DNA of 64,000 nt from an uncultured Planctomycetota bacterium (GCA_903847315.1 CAINDG010000018.1:1-64000), one strand, 5' to 3'; shown: positions 48,968 to 59,313, counted from the first letter of the stretch. Numbers and translations: made by a program. The notes: generated from the sequence alone by a model not told the origin.

Positions 48968-51900
48968 ATGGAAAACCAAACAAAGTCCCTGGGCGTTTTT
49001 ATCCTCATCAGTATTTTTATAGGCGGCGCTTTTTGCCGGGCTGTGGAAGTTTCGCACGAGTACGGTCCGATCGAATGGAGCTTTCAGGGCAAACCCGTTC
49101 CTGAAACGCAATGGTCGCCGTGGCTTCCGCCAGTCCAGACGGGATTTCGCTTCAAGATGGGGTTTTTGATTTCCGACGGAACAATTACCATAAAGACGCC
49201 GATAAAATTTACCTTCAGCTATGACGCAGATGCTGTGCGTTCAGGGCAGGATTTTGTTTTGGGAGTCAAAGCTGAACCGGCCGGCGCAGGATACAATACC
49301 TTTCAGTCGGCGTTCGGTATTTCGCTTCCCAATAAAATACAACTCGGATTTGTGGGAGTGGCCGGCTGCCCAATTGATTTGCCGTGGTTTGACGTGCCAT
49401 ACGATTTCTGGGAATTAGTCGCGAAAATTCCAAAAGTCGGCGATTCTATCGCCAGCGCCGTCAGCAATATCGGCGTCAATACTTCAACTCAAAACGCACT
49501 TCCGCTGGGCAAAACGGATTCATATCATAATGAGCGAGATTTAATCACCGTTGAAATTTCAAAATATAAAGTTGAAGATTTGGCGCCGGATGTATTAGGG
49601 AAAATTCCCGAGAGCGCAAGGACTAACGCTGTGCGATTGATTAAGGTCGCCAATTACTGCTCGGATTCCGAGGCGCTTAAGAAACTGCAGGATTATACGG
49701 AAAAAGCGCTGTCGGTTTTGTATGACGCTCCGACACTGACGTTAAAAGGAGACCCGTATTTTAAACTGGAGGGAGTGAGATTGCGCGCAAATGTCCGCGT
49801 TTACATTCCCGGCGGAAAAGGCAGCGGATTGTACACGCTGTATTTCGACAAGATGAATCAACAGCAAACAATAACGTTCCGCGATATTACTCCATTTATT
49901 TCCGAAGGCGATAAACTGACTGTCGAAGTTCAGGATATAGCATACGAATTCAGATTAGTACAAGGCCTGACGGCAAGCGTTCAGATATCGGTAATACCGC
50001 TGAATTTAGATAATGTGGAAAAGACAGTTACATATACTACCGCGGTAAAAGACACATCTGGTGATGCATTTAAAATTGAAATCCCAATCCTGCAATCTGA
50101 CGCGTTAGTGCAAGGCCTGCGCGCTCATCCGGGATGCACATCTGTATCTGTTAATTGGGCAAGTCCATCGGTGCCGCTCAAAGGCACAGTCAAGGCTTTT
50201 GACGGCGGTACACTCGCGACAACTGTGGCTGAAAGCTCTTTTAAAACTGCGCATAATGTAATTGTGCCGAATCTCCAGCGGGGAACGACGTATCGTTTTA
50301 CGGTCGATTGTCTTAACCAGGGCGGCCAGGCAGTTCCCGGCGGGGAAGTAACCGCGACTACTGCCGCAGGCGCCTGTCCGGAAAGGAACGAATCGGCTAC
50401 CTGCAATACGCTTACCCTGAGCAATCCGAGCGCGACGGCAGGTTCCGATTATATTGATTTTTCCTGGGCAACAAATGTGCTCGCTTCCACCGAAGTGATG
50501 TTTTCTCCATCTCCGGACCTTTCGCTTAATTATGTTATGGCAGTGAAAAAAATCGGCGATGTCGTTACGCAGGGCTGGATAACTCGCGAAGGCCCGCGAC
50601 AATTTGAGACCAGCCACGGGATAAGACTTGCGGGATTAGAGCCGAGCACGAAATATTATTACAATATCCGCTCGTGGACGTTTGTGAACAACGACGAGAC
50701 GGCGAATCCGCAGGATAAAGTAGGCTATACAGGCAACATCACAACTCTGCCGGGTATGCCGCCTCCGACTGTTAAAATTTCCGTGCATTCTCCTTCAGAA
50801 GGAAATAAAGCCATTCCCGATATGCCGGTAATCATAAAGAAAGATACCGATGTAGATTTTGGTATATCGGTCAGCACAGGTCAAAGCGGCGTCAGCAACG
50901 ACGTTGTGCTCGAACGCGGAACAAGTTATACCTTCGAAGTGCAGGGCAACGCCTGCTATGAACCCGGCTCGGCGCAACTCAATGTTGCCGCCAACGCCCA
51001 GGGCGCTTTGCCGGAAGTAGTGATTAATATTAATAAGATTGCGCCCAAGAAAGGCTTTATTCTGGCCAACCAAAGTACCGGCAGCGGCATTGCAGGCGCA
51101 ACCGTTTCCGGCAAAAATTCCGCGGGCGCTTCTGTAAGCGTGCAAACAGCCGCCAACGGCTCATGGGTTATCGATTCAGGATTAAACCCCGGTTCTTACA
51201 CATTTACAGTTACCAAAGACGGATATAAAACGACAACGGCCAACGCCACTGTAAGTTCGTGCGGGCGATTTATAGGATTGCTGGTAACAATGGTTCCGCG
51301 CGATTACACTTTGAACATCGTCGTTAAAAATCAGGCAAATCAGGCGGTCAAGAACGCAACGGTCCTGGTTAAGGAAGGCGACGCGACAATCGCTACGCTT
51401 ACCACAGACCTTCAAGGCAAAGCGACGAAAGCGGGAACTTTCAATGATGACAACGAACATACCTTTACAATTGCTGTTACTCCGCCGGCAACAAATACGG
51501 CAAATATTTTGCCGACGCAGGATTTTGTTTCGATTACCAGCGCTTCGATACGCAATGCAACTATCATATGTCCTGCGGACAAAAAGCCGCCTGTGCCGTC
51601 TCAGATAAAAATTTCACAGGTCGGCCAACACAATCTCCAGGTAAACTTTAAACTTGACGATGAAAATGGAAACAGCGGCGTAGAGTGTCAGAGCCCGCAA
51701 GGTCAGATTACCACGACTCCATGGAAGGCGGGTATGTATTCGCAGGGAAGCGGTGTGTCAGACCATACGGCAGTTGTTCAGGGAGCCGCGATGAAAGCGG
51801 GCGTCTATAAAATTAAAGTTAAGACAAAAGACAAATGGAATAACGCCGGCGAAAGCGCCGTCAGCGAATTTACGCTCTTCGGCGAAAGCCTCTGGGACTT

Positions 51901-52822
51901 CAAGGCTGTGCAGGCGGCTTCCACAGTTACGTTTACGTGGAAGAAATATCCATATTCCGAAAATTTCGGAAAATATACCATTACCATCGGCACAGGGGCA
52001 CCTATTGAAATTACAAGCATAGACACAACTACCTATACGCTTTCCAATTACACTTCCGCAACGGCGAGACAGGCCAGTTTGACCGCGCGTGCTTCGGATA
52101 ACAGTATTCTTACGCTGCCGGCTACTGCTTCGTTACAGGCTACTACCCAAACTACCTCAAGCGGAGGAACGCAGCCGCAGCAAACGCAAACCAACACAAC
52201 TCAAACAAATCAAACCGGAACAACAAGTTCGTCAAACCAGACGGGTCAGGGGCAGCAGGAAGAAAAAACACTGCTTAAATTTGTCGGCAAGCCGACAAAG
52301 GCCTATGTGAATAAGGAAATATCTCTTAAAACGGCAGTGCAGACTCTCAAGGCCAAGAAACTTGCGGCTGACTGCAATATAGTATGGGGCGATGGGAGCG
52401 TGGACAAGGCCGCTGCGGATACTTCTCTTAAGCATACTTACAAACAGGCCGGCAAATTTACGATTAGCGCAACGGCATCCATTAAAGAAAGCGGAGCGTA
52501 TTCTTTGCCGCTGCCGGTAAGCAGCGATATTACGGTTACTGTCGACCCGCCGGACATCAGTTTGTCCAAGAGCACGGTAACAGGCGGTACGCGAGGATAT
52601 AACTTTACGATAAAGGCGGATGAAGGTTCGTATCCAATCGGAAACTGGACGCTTTCTTTCGGCGACGGCAGCAAAAGCGAGTCGGGACAGGGAAAAGTTT
52701 CCAAAACTATTAATCATGTTTATCAAAAGGATGGAAGCTATAAAGTTGAGTTTTCAGTAGCCGATTCCACCGGAGCGGAAACAAAGAAAGCTTTAAATTT
52801 TAATATTGTGCCGAAAAACTAA
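48968..52822 (+). CDS. Large secreted multidomain protein with Fn3, carboxypeptidase-regulatory-like and PKD repeats
   Basis: The 1284-residue protein begins with a signal peptide (SLGVFILISIFIGGAFCRA). Residues up to ~340 are an unrecognised beta domain; ~390-465 and ~480-595 are two Fn3-like domains (LQRGTTYRFTVDC; LEPSTKYYYNIRSW); ~600-860 hold carboxypeptidase-regulatory-like Ig modules (IVVKNQANQAVKNATVLVKEG). A Thr/Gln/Asn/Gly linker precedes two PKD-like domains (VWGDGSVD...HTYKQAGKFTIS; LSFGDGSK...HVYQKDGSYKVEF). ATG 48968 is chosen over 48962 because the ribosome site is then correctly spaced. Likely a cell-surface or outer-membrane-associated protein; no catalytic domain is seen. 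Confidence 0.85.
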   Translation: MENQTKSLGVFILISIFIGGAFCRAVEVSHEYGPIEWSFQGKPVPETQWSPWLPPVQTGFRFKMGFLISDGTITIKTPIKFTFSYDADAVRSGQDFVLGVKAEPAGAGYNTFQSAFGISLPNKIQLGFVGVAGCPIDLPWFDVPYDFWELVAKIPKVGDSIASAVSNIGVNTSTQNALPLGKTDSYHNERDLITVEISKYKVEDLAPDVLGKIPESARTNAVRLIKVANYCSDSEALKKLQDYTEKALSVLYDAPTLTLKGDPYFKLEGVRLRANVRVYIPGGKGSGLYTLYFDKMNQQQTITFRDITPFISEGDKLTVEVQDIAYEFRLVQGLTASVQISVIPLNLDNVEKTVTYTTAVKDTSGDAFKIEIPILQSDALVQGLRAHPGCTSVSVNWASPSVPLKGTVKAFDGGTLATTVAESSFKTAHNVIVPNLQRGTTYRFTVDCLNQGGQAVPGGEVTATTAAGACPERNESATCNTLTLSNPSATAGSDYIDFSWATNVLASTEVMFSPSPDLSLNYVMAVKKIGDVVTQGWITREGPRQFETSHGIRLAGLEPSTKYYYNIRSWTFVNNDETANPQDKVGYTGNITTLPGMPPPTVKISVHSPSEGNKAIPDMPVIIKKDTDVDFGISVSTGQSGVSNDVVLERGTSYTFEVQGNACYEPGSAQLNVAANAQGALPEVVININKIAPKKGFILANQSTGSGIAGATVSGKNSAGASVSVQTAANGSWVIDSGLNPGSYTFTVTKDGYKTTTANATVSSCGRFIGLLVTMVPRDYTLNIVVKNQANQAVKNATVLVKEGDATIATLTTDLQGKATKAGTFNDDNEHTFTIAVTPPATNTANILPTQDFVSITSASIRNATIICPADKKPPVPSQIKISQVGQHNLQVNFKLDDENGNSGVECQSPQGQITTTPWKAGMYSQGSGVSDHTAVVQGAAMKAGVYKIKVKTKDKWNNAGESAVSEFTLFGESLWDFKAVQAASTVTFTWKKYPYSENFGKYTITIGTGAPIEITSIDTTTYTLSNYTSATARQASLTARASDNSILTLPATASLQATTQTTSSGGTQPQQTQTNTTQTNQTGTTSSSNQTGQGQQEEKTLLKFVGKPTKAYVNKEISLKTAVQTLKAKKLAADCNIVWGDGSVDKAAADTSLKHTYKQAGKFTISATASIKESGAYSLPLPVSSDITVTVDPPDISLSKSTVTGGTRGYNFTIKADEGSYPIGNWTLSFGDGSKSESGQGKVSKTINHVYQKDGSYKVEFSVADSTGAETKKALNFNIVPKN

Positions 52823-52839
52823 ACTATAAAGGAGTGCTT

Positions 52840-53214
52840 ATGGAACCAAATGATTTAGGCAAGACTTCAACAGGTATGCAGGCCAACGTCGCGGCGCTGC
52901 TGAGTTATGTATTGGGACCGATTACCGGCCTTATTTTCTTTCTCATCGAGAAGGAAAATAAATTCGTCCGCTTTCACGCTATGCAGTCAATTATTGTTTT
53001 TGGCGCGTTGTTCGTATTGCAGATTGTGATAGGGATTTTTGTGAGAATATTTATCGTGATACACTTATACTTTTTCCTTCCTGTTTTTACTTTGCTTTAT
53101 CCTCTTGTAGGCTTAGTAGCTCTGGTTCTTTGGATATTGCTCATGGTCAAGGCTTATCAGGGCGAAAAGTTTAAGCTGCCAATTGCCGGCGATATCGCGG
53201 AAAAAAATTCCTGA
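52840..53214 (+). CDS. DUF4870-like membrane protein
   Basis: The 124-residue protein starts at ATG 52840 behind AAAGGAG. It has three hydrophobic helices with the DUF4870 pattern: NVAALLSYVLGPITGLIFFLIEKENKFVRFHAMQS and later PLVGLVALVLWILLMVKAYQGEKFKLP. The RFHAMQS turn between helices is typical. Function unknown. It is the last gene of the lipoprotein/secreted-protein run. Confidence 0.85.
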   Translation: MEPNDLGKTSTGMQANVAALLSYVLGPITGLIFFLIEKENKFVRFHAMQSIIVFGALFVLQIVIGIFVRIFIVIHLYFFLPVFTLLYPLVGLVALVLWILLMVKAYQGEKFKLPIAGDIAEKNS

Positions 53215-53227
53215 AAACCGTTTGTGT

Positions 53228-53644
53228 TTACTCGCCGATGATTTTAACCAAAAGGCGTTTTTTGCGTTTGCCGTCGAATTCGCCGTAGAAAATCTGCTCC
53301 CATGGGCCGAAATCGAGTTTGCCGTCTGTCACAGCAATAACAACTTCTCTGCCCATAATGGTTCTTTTTAAATGCGCATCGGCGTTGTCTTCGGCGCCGT
53401 TGTGATGATATTGCGAATACGGTTTTTCGGGGGCGAGTTTTTCAAGCCAAGTTTCAAAATCCTGATGAAGGCCTTGCTCGTCATCATTAATAAAGACGCT
53501 TGCCGTTATATGCATCGCATTGACAAGACAGAGGCCTTCTTTTATGCCGCTTTCAGAGAGACAATCTTCAACTTGAGATGTGATATTAACGAATTGGCGC
53601 CTTGTCGGTGTATTAAAAAATAATTCCTTTTTGTAACTTTTCAT
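53228..53644 (-). CDS. YjbQ family protein (UPF0047)
   Basis: The 138-residue single-domain protein shows the YjbQ signature: [50 protein letters not shown], and [16 protein letters not shown]. Members have been reported to have weak thiamine phosphate synthase activity. Its start overlaps the stop of the glycosyltransferase gene by 4 bp. The real role is unknown. Confidence 0.92.
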   Translation of the reverse strand: MKSYKKELFFNTPTRRQFVNITSQVEDCLSESGIKEGLCLVNAMHITASVFINDDEQGLHQDFETWLEKLAPEKPYSQYHHNGAEDNADAHLKRTIMGREVVIAVTDGKLDFGPWEQIFYGEFDGKRKKRLLVKIIGE

Positions 53645-54795
53645 AGTAATTTTTTGTAAACCTCTTCGATTTTATCGACCATAGTCTTTGGCGAGAATTT
53701 TTCTTTGACAAATTCTCTGCCATTTTTGCCAAGTTTTATCCGCAAGGTTTCATTTGCAATCAATTCCGCACAAGAATCCGTCAACTGCTCTACATTTTCA
53801 GGCTCGATGAGCCTGCCGGTGTCAGGAGTTACAACTTCGCCGGCGCCATCGATATCGAAACTTATCGCGGGTTTGCCGCAAATAAGCGTCTGCGGCAGAA
53901 CTCTTGCCAAACCTTCGCGCAGCGAACAATGAACAAGAATATCCGACGATTGAAGTACAAGCGGCATTTGCTCGACGGGCAAAAGGCCGGTGAATCTGAA
54001 TTTATCAGTTAGTCCGCAAGAGGCAATCTGGTTTTGAAGCTGGTCTTTCAAAATCCCGTCGCCGACAAAGAGCCAAATGCAGTTATCAAATCGTTTCGCA
54101 AGTTCTTTGGCCGATTCAATTATGTATTTATGCCCTTTTAAATGAAACAGTCTTGCGATTGTTACAAGGACAACCGCATTTTGGGGAATATTATATTTTT
54201 TGCGGAAATCGTTTCGCGCCTGAATTGTAATCGGATTTAAAAATTGTTCTTCCTCAATGGCAGAATAGGCGGTTGTATATTGGTCGGCCCTGCCAATTCC
54301 GGCGGCAAGAGATTTTTGCGTCATCGCGTCAGCGACACAAATAAAAGCATCTGTTTTTTTTGCAGCGGCTCTTTCAACTGCGATATAAAACTTGTTCAGC
54401 AACTGGTTCTGGTATTCGTGAAAAGAAAGGCCATGGACGGAATGAACGATTTTAGGGCGATTTTCTAAACTATAAGCAGCAAAGCGCCCTAATATTCCTG
54501 CTTTGGCTGAATGTGTATGAACAATGTCCGGGCGGATTTCTTCCAGCAGCTTCTTTATCTGGTTATATGCGGGGATATCGTAAATCGGGTTTATCTGACG
54601 GCGTAATGAATCTATTACAATAGTTTTGAATTTTTGGTTTTTAGTTTGCTCGAAAAGTTCGCCTTCAGGGCCGAGAGCAGGGCCTGTGATTAAAGTTACA
54701 TCGTGGCCGCGGGCGGCAAGGCCCTTACAAGTGATAAGGGTGTTCTCTTGTGCGCCGCCGAGAATTAAACGAGTTATTATGTGAACGATCTTCAT
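53641..54795 (-). CDS. Glycosyltransferase family 4
   Basis: The 384-residue GT-B enzyme has the N-terminal [40 protein letters not shown], then the C-terminal domain with [89 protein letters not shown] (E-x7-E type donor site). It probably transfers a nucleotide-sugar residue to a surface polysaccharide; acceptor unknown. No other polysaccharide genes are adjacent. Confidence 0.9.
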   Translation of the reverse strand: MKIVHIITRLILGGAQENTLITCKGLAARGHDVTLITGPALGPEGELFEQTKNQKFKTIVIDSLRRQINPIYDIPAYNQIKKLLEEIRPDIVHTHSAKAGILGRFAAYSLENRPKIVHSVHGLSFHEYQNQLLNKFYIAVERAAAKKTDAFICVADAMTQKSLAAGIGRADQYTTAYSAIEEEQFLNPITIQARNDFRKKYNIPQNAVVLVTIARLFHLKGHKYIIESAKELAKRFDNCIWLFVGDGILKDQLQNQIASCGLTDKFRFTGLLPVEQMPLVLQSSDILVHCSLREGLARVLPQTLICGKPAISFDIDGAGEVVTPDTGRLIEPENVEQLTDSCAELIANETLRIKLGKNGREFVKEKFSPKTMVDKIEEVYKKLL

Positions 54796-55012
54796 TGGCT
54801 AGAATATAATCAGCAATAATAATGCTTTATTATCCCCATATCCGAGGTTTTTTGCAAGAAGGAGATTGTAATGACATTCTTCAAGAGAACCTTGAACTAT
54901 ATTCATATTCACTGTGCGGTTGTTGCTCATTCTGACTTTCTAACATTGATTTAACCTGCGAGCGGCTTGTCTGCGATGTCAGGTTGGAATAGTTATTAAA
55001 GCTCTTTCTTAT

Positions 55013-55438
55013 TTATATATTTTCACTTAATAACATCTTTATAATTTCTTCTTTAGTTATTTTTGTCTTTTTATAGCCTAAATCTTTTCTTATAAGCAGC
55101 AGTATATCTTGATATATTATATTTAAATCTGCTTTTGACGGATCACCAGATTTTGCCTTCTCCCAAAATTCTAAATATTTTTTTACTATTTCATCAGGCG
55201 CATACTTTATTAAATCAGTTACCAAGTCAATCCTTAATTTTGCGTCCCACATATTGCTTTTTGTTTTTGTTAATACTGCATTAAATATTTCAAATATCTT
55301 TTTGTAAGTTTGTACTTTGTATTCGGTTTTTATTTTATTTTCTTCCAATACTTTTGAAGTCCTTGAATTTAAATAAATCAAAATTAATGGCATAATTATT
55401 AAACTGATAATTGAAACAATAAATGTTGCTAATTCCAT
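55013..55438 (-). CDS. Unrecognised AT-rich gene, membrane-anchored helical protein
   Basis: The 141-residue protein has an N-terminal helix (about 5-22, FIVSIISLIIMPLILIYL) and a helical, Lys-rich remainder (TEYKVQTYKKIFEIFNAVLTKTKSN). The gene is much AT-richer than its neighbours, which suggests recent transfer. No domain recognised. It lies alone between the glycosyltransferase and truA. Confidence 0.65.
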   Translation of the reverse strand: MELATFIVSIISLIIMPLILIYLNSRTSKVLEENKIKTEYKVQTYKKIFEIFNAVLTKTKSNMWDAKLRIDLVTDLIKYAPDEIVKKYLEFWEKAKSGDPSKADLNIIYQDILLLIRKDLGYKKTKITKEEIIKMLLSENI

Positions 55439-55569
55439 TTTTTATCCTCTGTGTTTAGGTTTTAATTTAATTGTTTTGTATTTTATTTCCTTATCTTTGT
55501 TTAGCATAAATCATCTAACTACTGTTTATATGATTTCCAGATAATACGCTTCGTCATTTTATTCTTCAA

Positions 55570-56313
55570 TCAATATTTAATCCACATTAAACAAAGTCCC
55601 TGAGCCGGGGCGATAGGGCCGGCGGCAGTGCGGGTTTTGGCTTCGATAATTTTTTCTATTTTGTCCGGCGGCCAATGGCCTCGGCCGATTTCAACGAGAG
55701 TGCCGACAATATTTCTTACCATATTATATAAAAAACCGTCCGCTTCGACATCTATATATATCCATTGGTCGTCCTGAACACAATCGCAGTGCAAAATCGT
55801 CCTGACCGAGCTTGAACGCTTATCGCCGGCAGTCGCAAAGGATTTGAAATCCTTTTCGCCGACGAATTTTTTCGCCGCCTGGCGCATCAGTTCGACATCC
55901 AACTGTCCCGGCCTGTGCCAGCAGTGATTTACCTGCATAACGGGACGGGTCCTGCCGGTATAAATCGAATAACGGTAGAGTTTGCTTTTGGTATTCCTGA
56001 TTGCGTCAAATTCGTCCGGCACATCGACCGCTTCGACAATAACAATCTGGGGAGGAAGATACTGGCTTATCGCTTTGGCGAGACGGTTGGTGGGAATCGG
56101 GGTATCGAGTTTTACATTGGCGACCTGGCCGAGAGCGCTTACGCCTGCGTCGGTTCGGCTTGAGCCATTGACTTCAATATTATCGCAGCAGATGAGGTTT
56201 TCAATCGCTGTTCTTATCTCGTCCTCAATGGTTTTTTTGTCAGGCTGTTTCTGCCAGCCGGAATATCTGCTGCCGTCGTATTGGATAACGAGTTTTATAT
56301 TTCTTTCCGTCAT
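55570..56313 (-). CDS. truA: tRNA pseudouridine synthase A
   Basis: Makes pseudouridine at positions 38-40 of the tRNA anticodon arm. From ATG 56313 (MTERNIKLVIQYDGSRYSGWQ) it is 247 residues; an upstream start would add a non-family leader. Catalytic Asp55 is in GSSRTDAGVSALGQ; KLYRYSIYTG, FKSFATAGDKRSS and DGFLYNMVRNIVGTLVEIGRG follow. It ends near an AT-rich spacer. The terminator of asd lies immediately before its start. Confidence 0.95.
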   Translation of the reverse strand: MTERNIKLVIQYDGSRYSGWQKQPDKKTIEDEIRTAIENLICCDNIEVNGSSRTDAGVSALGQVANVKLDTPIPTNRLAKAISQYLPPQIVIVEAVDVPDEFDAIRNTKSKLYRYSIYTGRTRPVMQVNHCWHRPGQLDVELMRQAAKKFVGEKDFKSFATAGDKRSSSVRTILHCDCVQDDQWIYIDVEADGFLYNMVRNIVGTLVEIGRGHWPPDKIEKIIEAKTRTAAGPIAPAQGLCLMWIKY

Positions 56314-56315
56314 AA

Positions 56316-56342
56316 ATAAAAAGGCCCTGAATTTCAGGGCCC
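56316..56342 (-). terminator. Intrinsic terminator after asd
   Basis: On the minus strand GGCCCTGAAATTCAGGGCC followed by TTTTTTA, directly upstream of the truA start codon. The T run touches the truA start, so truA needs its own signal or readthrough. Confidence 0.75.
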
Positions 56343-56394
56343 ATTGTAATCGTAGAAACACTAATATGCAAACAATAGAAGAACTCTAAAGATT

Positions 56395-56423
56395 GAGATT
56401 GCTTCGCTGCGCTCGCAATGACA
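56395..56423. repeat. Palindromic repeat family C, intergenic copy
   Basis: GAGATTGCTTCGCTGCGCTC then GCAATGACA, with a GCTTCGCTGCGC... centre; ends match the in-gene copy at 35353-35391 (TCATTGCGAG...GCAATCT). It sits just after the asd stop codon. Confidence 0.65.
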
Positions 56424-56427
56424 TTCC

Positions 56428-57429
56428 TTAGAGAAGTTTCTCTGCTATTTGAATAGCGTTTAGAGCCGCGCCTTTGCGAATCTGGTCGCCGGAGACCCAC
56501 AGGTTAATGCCCTTGTTGTCCGGCAGGGATTCGTCCTGACGGATTCTGCCGACATAAACATCGTCATTGTCGGCAGCGTCAATCGGCATCGGGAAACGGT
56601 TGTTTGCCCGGTCGTCTATCAGTGATACGCCCGGGGCGTGCTCGAGCAATTTGCGAACTTCGTCAGGCGTCATCGAGTCCTTGAACTCAAGGTTGATGCT
56701 TTCGCAATGACAACGCGGAACCGGTATTCTTATGCAGGTACAGGTAATCGCCATATCGGGACAATGAAAAATCTTCCTTGTCTCTTTAACCATCTTTATC
56801 TCTTCCTCGTTATAGCCGTTGGGGCCGATAGCTGAATCGTGACTGAAGATGTTAAAGGCAATCTGGTATTTGAATTTTTTCATAGTCGGATTTTTGCCGT
56901 CGAGAATTTCCCTTGCCTGATTGAAAAGCTCGGTCATGCCGGCCTGGCCGGCGCCGCTGACGGCCTGATAGGTGCTGACAACCATTCTTTTAATAGGGTT
57001 GGCTTTGTGCAGCGGCCAAATCGGAACGTTGGCGATTATCGTCGAGCAGTTCGGGTTGGCGATTATGCCGTTGTGTTTTTTTATGTCTTCAGGATTGACT
57101 TCCGGAACGACAAGCGGAATATCGGGGTCCATTCTGAACGCACTGGAATTATCAATAACTACAGCGCCTGCCTTTACCGCGGCGGAGGCGAATTGCCTGC
57201 TGCGTGCGGCGCCTGCGCTGAAAAGGGCAATCTCAACGCCAGTGAAACTGCTCTCGGTCAATTCTTCAACGGGGTAATCTTTGCCTTTGAATTTTTGTGT
57301 TTTGCCGACAGAACGTGCGGAAGCAAGCATCTTTATGGACTTGACAGGGAAATCCCGCTGCTCGAGGATTTTAATAAATTCCTGCCCTACGGCACCGGTA
57401 ACTCCGGCGATTGCTACATTTTTTGCCAC
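56428..57429 (-). CDS. asd: Aspartate-semialdehyde dehydrogenase
   Basis: NADPH-dependent reduction of aspartyl phosphate, feeding lysine, methionine and threonine synthesis. The start is GTG at 57429 with AAGGAG 9 bp upstream; earlier codons in this frame read through the promoter zone. The 333-residue protein has AGVTGAVGQEF, SAGAARSRQFA, DNSSAFRMDPDIPLVVPEVN, nucleophile Cys128 in NPNCSTI, and His in RIPVPRCHCESIN. Single gene unit, divergent from the leu operon. Confidence 0.95.
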   Translation of the reverse strand: MAKNVAIAGVTGAVGQEFIKILEQRDFPVKSIKMLASARSVGKTQKFKGKDYPVEELTESSFTGVEIALFSAGAARSRQFASAAVKAGAVVIDNSSAFRMDPDIPLVVPEVNPEDIKKHNGIIANPNCSTIIANVPIWPLHKANPIKRMVVSTYQAVSGAGQAGMTELFNQAREILDGKNPTMKKFKYQIAFNIFSHDSAIGPNGYNEEEIKMVKETRKIFHCPDMAITCTCIRIPVPRCHCESINLEFKDSMTPDEVRKLLEHAPGVSLIDDRANNRFPMPIDAADNDDVYVGRIRQDESLPDNKGINLWVSGDQIRKGAALNAIQIAEKLL

Positions 57430-57532
57430 GTGTATTAACTCCTTAAATCGTTTAAAAGCCGAAACATAGTAATAAGTACGCACGAAAAAGTCAAGAAATA
57501 GGCAAAAAAACGGAAAAAATCGGTTTTTCTAA
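57430..57532. other. Spacer between asd and leu operons
   Basis: AT-rich divergent regulatory region between asd (minus) and the leu operon (plus). The asd ribosome site is at its left end; the leu promoter starts at its right end. No operator-like palindrome stands out. Confidence 0.4.
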
Positions 57533-57561
57533 TTGTATTCTATTAAATTTAGTTATATAAT
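57533..57561 (+). promoter_or_regulatory. Sigma-70 promoter of the leu operon
   Basis: TTGTAT (57533-57538), 17-bp spacer, TATAAT (57556-57561); the predicted transcription start is 2-3 bp before the leader ORF ATG at 57571. Confidence 0.7.
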
Positions 57562-57570
57562 TGTAAGTCT

Positions 57571-57645
57571 ATGAATAAACAGACAAATAAGGTCGCTTTC
57601 AATTCAGCAATTATTAATCTGCTGGCTCTCCTATTGCGCCAGTAG
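57571..57645 (+). CDS. Leucine-rich leader peptide (candidate leu attenuator)
   Basis: A 24-codon ORF encodes MNKQTNKVAFNSAIINLLAL followed by LLRQ and ends with TAG. It contains five Leu codons in six consecutive positions (CTG CTG GCT CTC CTA TTG). It lies between the leu promoter and leuA, where leu leader peptides sit. A hairpin TTGCGCC-AGTA-GGCGCAA (57634-57651) overlaps its stop codon, so ribosome stalling at the Leu codons would change folding. A clear downstream terminator with a T run is not evident, so the exact mechanism is unresolved. Confidence 0.6.
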   Translation: MNKQTNKVAFNSAIINLLALLLRQ

Positions 57646-57754
57646 GCGCAAAAAATTCCTTTCCAAAATCCCCCATATTGTTTTTGTTTGTAGTAGAAAT
57701 TAAAGCCTATTTATTGCATAATTTCTGTTTCAGAATGATAAAAGGAGACAAGTT

Positions 57755-59305
57755 ATGTCTACTGAAGAAAAAGTGATAGTTTTTGATACGACATTAAGAG
57801 ATGGCGAACAGGCCGCCGGCACCAGACTCGGTGTCAGAGAAAAACTTGAGCTGGCTATGCAGCTCGCCAGGCTCGGCGTCGATGTTATCGAGGCCGGCTT
57901 TCCGATTTCCTCTCCGCAGGATTTCGAGGCGGTGCAGTTGATAGCGCAGCAGGTTGCCGGGCCGACTATCTGCGGACTTTCCAGGGCGGTTGATAAAGAT
58001 ATCGACTCTGCCGGTGCGGCTCTGAAAAAAGCAAAGAAAGCAAGGATACATACCGGCCTTGGAATCAGCGATATCCATATCGCAAGCAAGTTCAAAGATG
58101 AAAAGTACGGCAAGACGCTTAAAGATAAAAAAGAAAAAGCGATGGATATGGGCATCAAGGCTGTCAAAAGAGCGAAGCGATATACGGATGATGTCGAATT
58201 TTACTGCGAAGATTCAGGCAGGGCCGACAAAGAATATCTGTATAAAGTTATCGAAGCAGTTATCGATGCCGGCGCTACTACGGTAAATATTCCGGATACG
58301 ACCGGATATTCGATACCGGAACAGTTCGGACAGTTAATCGCTGATATTTTTAAGAGAGTGCCGAACGCCAGAAAAGCGATAATCAGCGTGCATTGCCACG
58401 ATGACCTTGGAATGTCGGTGGCAAATACGCTAGCCGGAGTAAGAAACGGCGCACGGCAAATCGAGTGCACCATTAACGGCGTCGGAGAACGTGCCGGCAA
58501 CGCTTCGCTCGAAGAATCTGTGATGGCGATAAGAACTCGAAAGGATTTCTTCGGGCTCGATACAAAAATAAATACAAAAGAGCTGTACAAAACCAGCAGG
58601 ATGGTTTCCGAGATGCTCGGAATACTTGTTCCGCCGAACAAGGCGATCATCGGAGCAAACGCGTTCGCGCACAGCAGCGGAATTCACGTTGACGGTTTCC
58701 TGAAAAATCCGCTGACTTATGAAATAATCCGGCCGGAAGATGTCGGCTCGCCGAAAAGCGTTGTCGTGCTTACCGCAAGAACCGGAAGACACGGGCTTAA
58801 ACACCGGCTCGCTGAACTCGGATACAAAGTATCGGAAGCAGAGCTTGAGCCGCTGTACCAAAGGTTCCTTGATATCGCGGACAAGAAGACGGAAGTCTTC
58901 GATGAAGATATCGCGGCTCTTGTCGGCGACGAAAGAAGAACAATCGAACATGTGTACGAACTTGTGTATCTTCACGTCGCCTGCGGAACTGGAACTCTGC
59001 CGACAGCGAGCGTAAAAATTAAAACAAAAGGAAAAGATGCGCCGACAACGGCAGCGGCCTGCGGAGACGGGCCGGTCGATGCGGCTTATGAAGCAATAAG
59101 AATCGCAACGGGGCAGTCGCCGAAATTAGACCTTTATACGATAAAGGCCGTTACGGGCGGAAAAGAAGCCCTGGGCGAAGCGAACGTAAAAGTAATCGAT
59201 AAAAACGGCGTAAGATTTACCGGCAGAGGCATCTCGACCGATATTATCGAGGCCTCGGCGAAAGCTTATGTCGATGCGATAAATAGAATGGTAGCAGAAA
59301 AATAG
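57755..59305 (+). CDS. leuA: 2-Isopropylmalate synthase
   Basis: First committed step of leucine synthesis, condensing acetyl-CoA with 2-oxoisovalerate. The 516-residue protein has [85 protein letters not shown], and the C-terminal regulatory domain ([31 protein letters not shown] type). AAAGGAG precedes the ATG. First structural gene of leuACDB. Confidence 0.96.
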   Translation: MSTEEKVIVFDTTLRDGEQAAGTRLGVREKLELAMQLARLGVDVIEAGFPISSPQDFEAVQLIAQQVAGPTICGLSRAVDKDIDSAGAALKKAKKARIHTGLGISDIHIASKFKDEKYGKTLKDKKEKAMDMGIKAVKRAKRYTDDVEFYCEDSGRADKEYLYKVIEAVIDAGATTVNIPDTTGYSIPEQFGQLIADIFKRVPNARKAIISVHCHDDLGMSVANTLAGVRNGARQIECTINGVGERAGNASLEESVMAIRTRKDFFGLDTKINTKELYKTSRMVSEMLGILVPPNKAIIGANAFAHSSGIHVDGFLKNPLTYEIIRPEDVGSPKSVVVLTARTGRHGLKHRLAELGYKVSEAELEPLYQRFLDIADKKTEVFDEDIAALVGDERRTIEHVYELVYLHVACGTGTLPTASVKIKTKGKDAPTTAAACGDGPVDAAYEAIRIATGQSPKLDLYTIKAVTGGKEALGEANVKVIDKNGVRFTGRGISTDIIEASAKAYVDAINRMVAEK

Positions 59306-59313
59306 GATTTACT

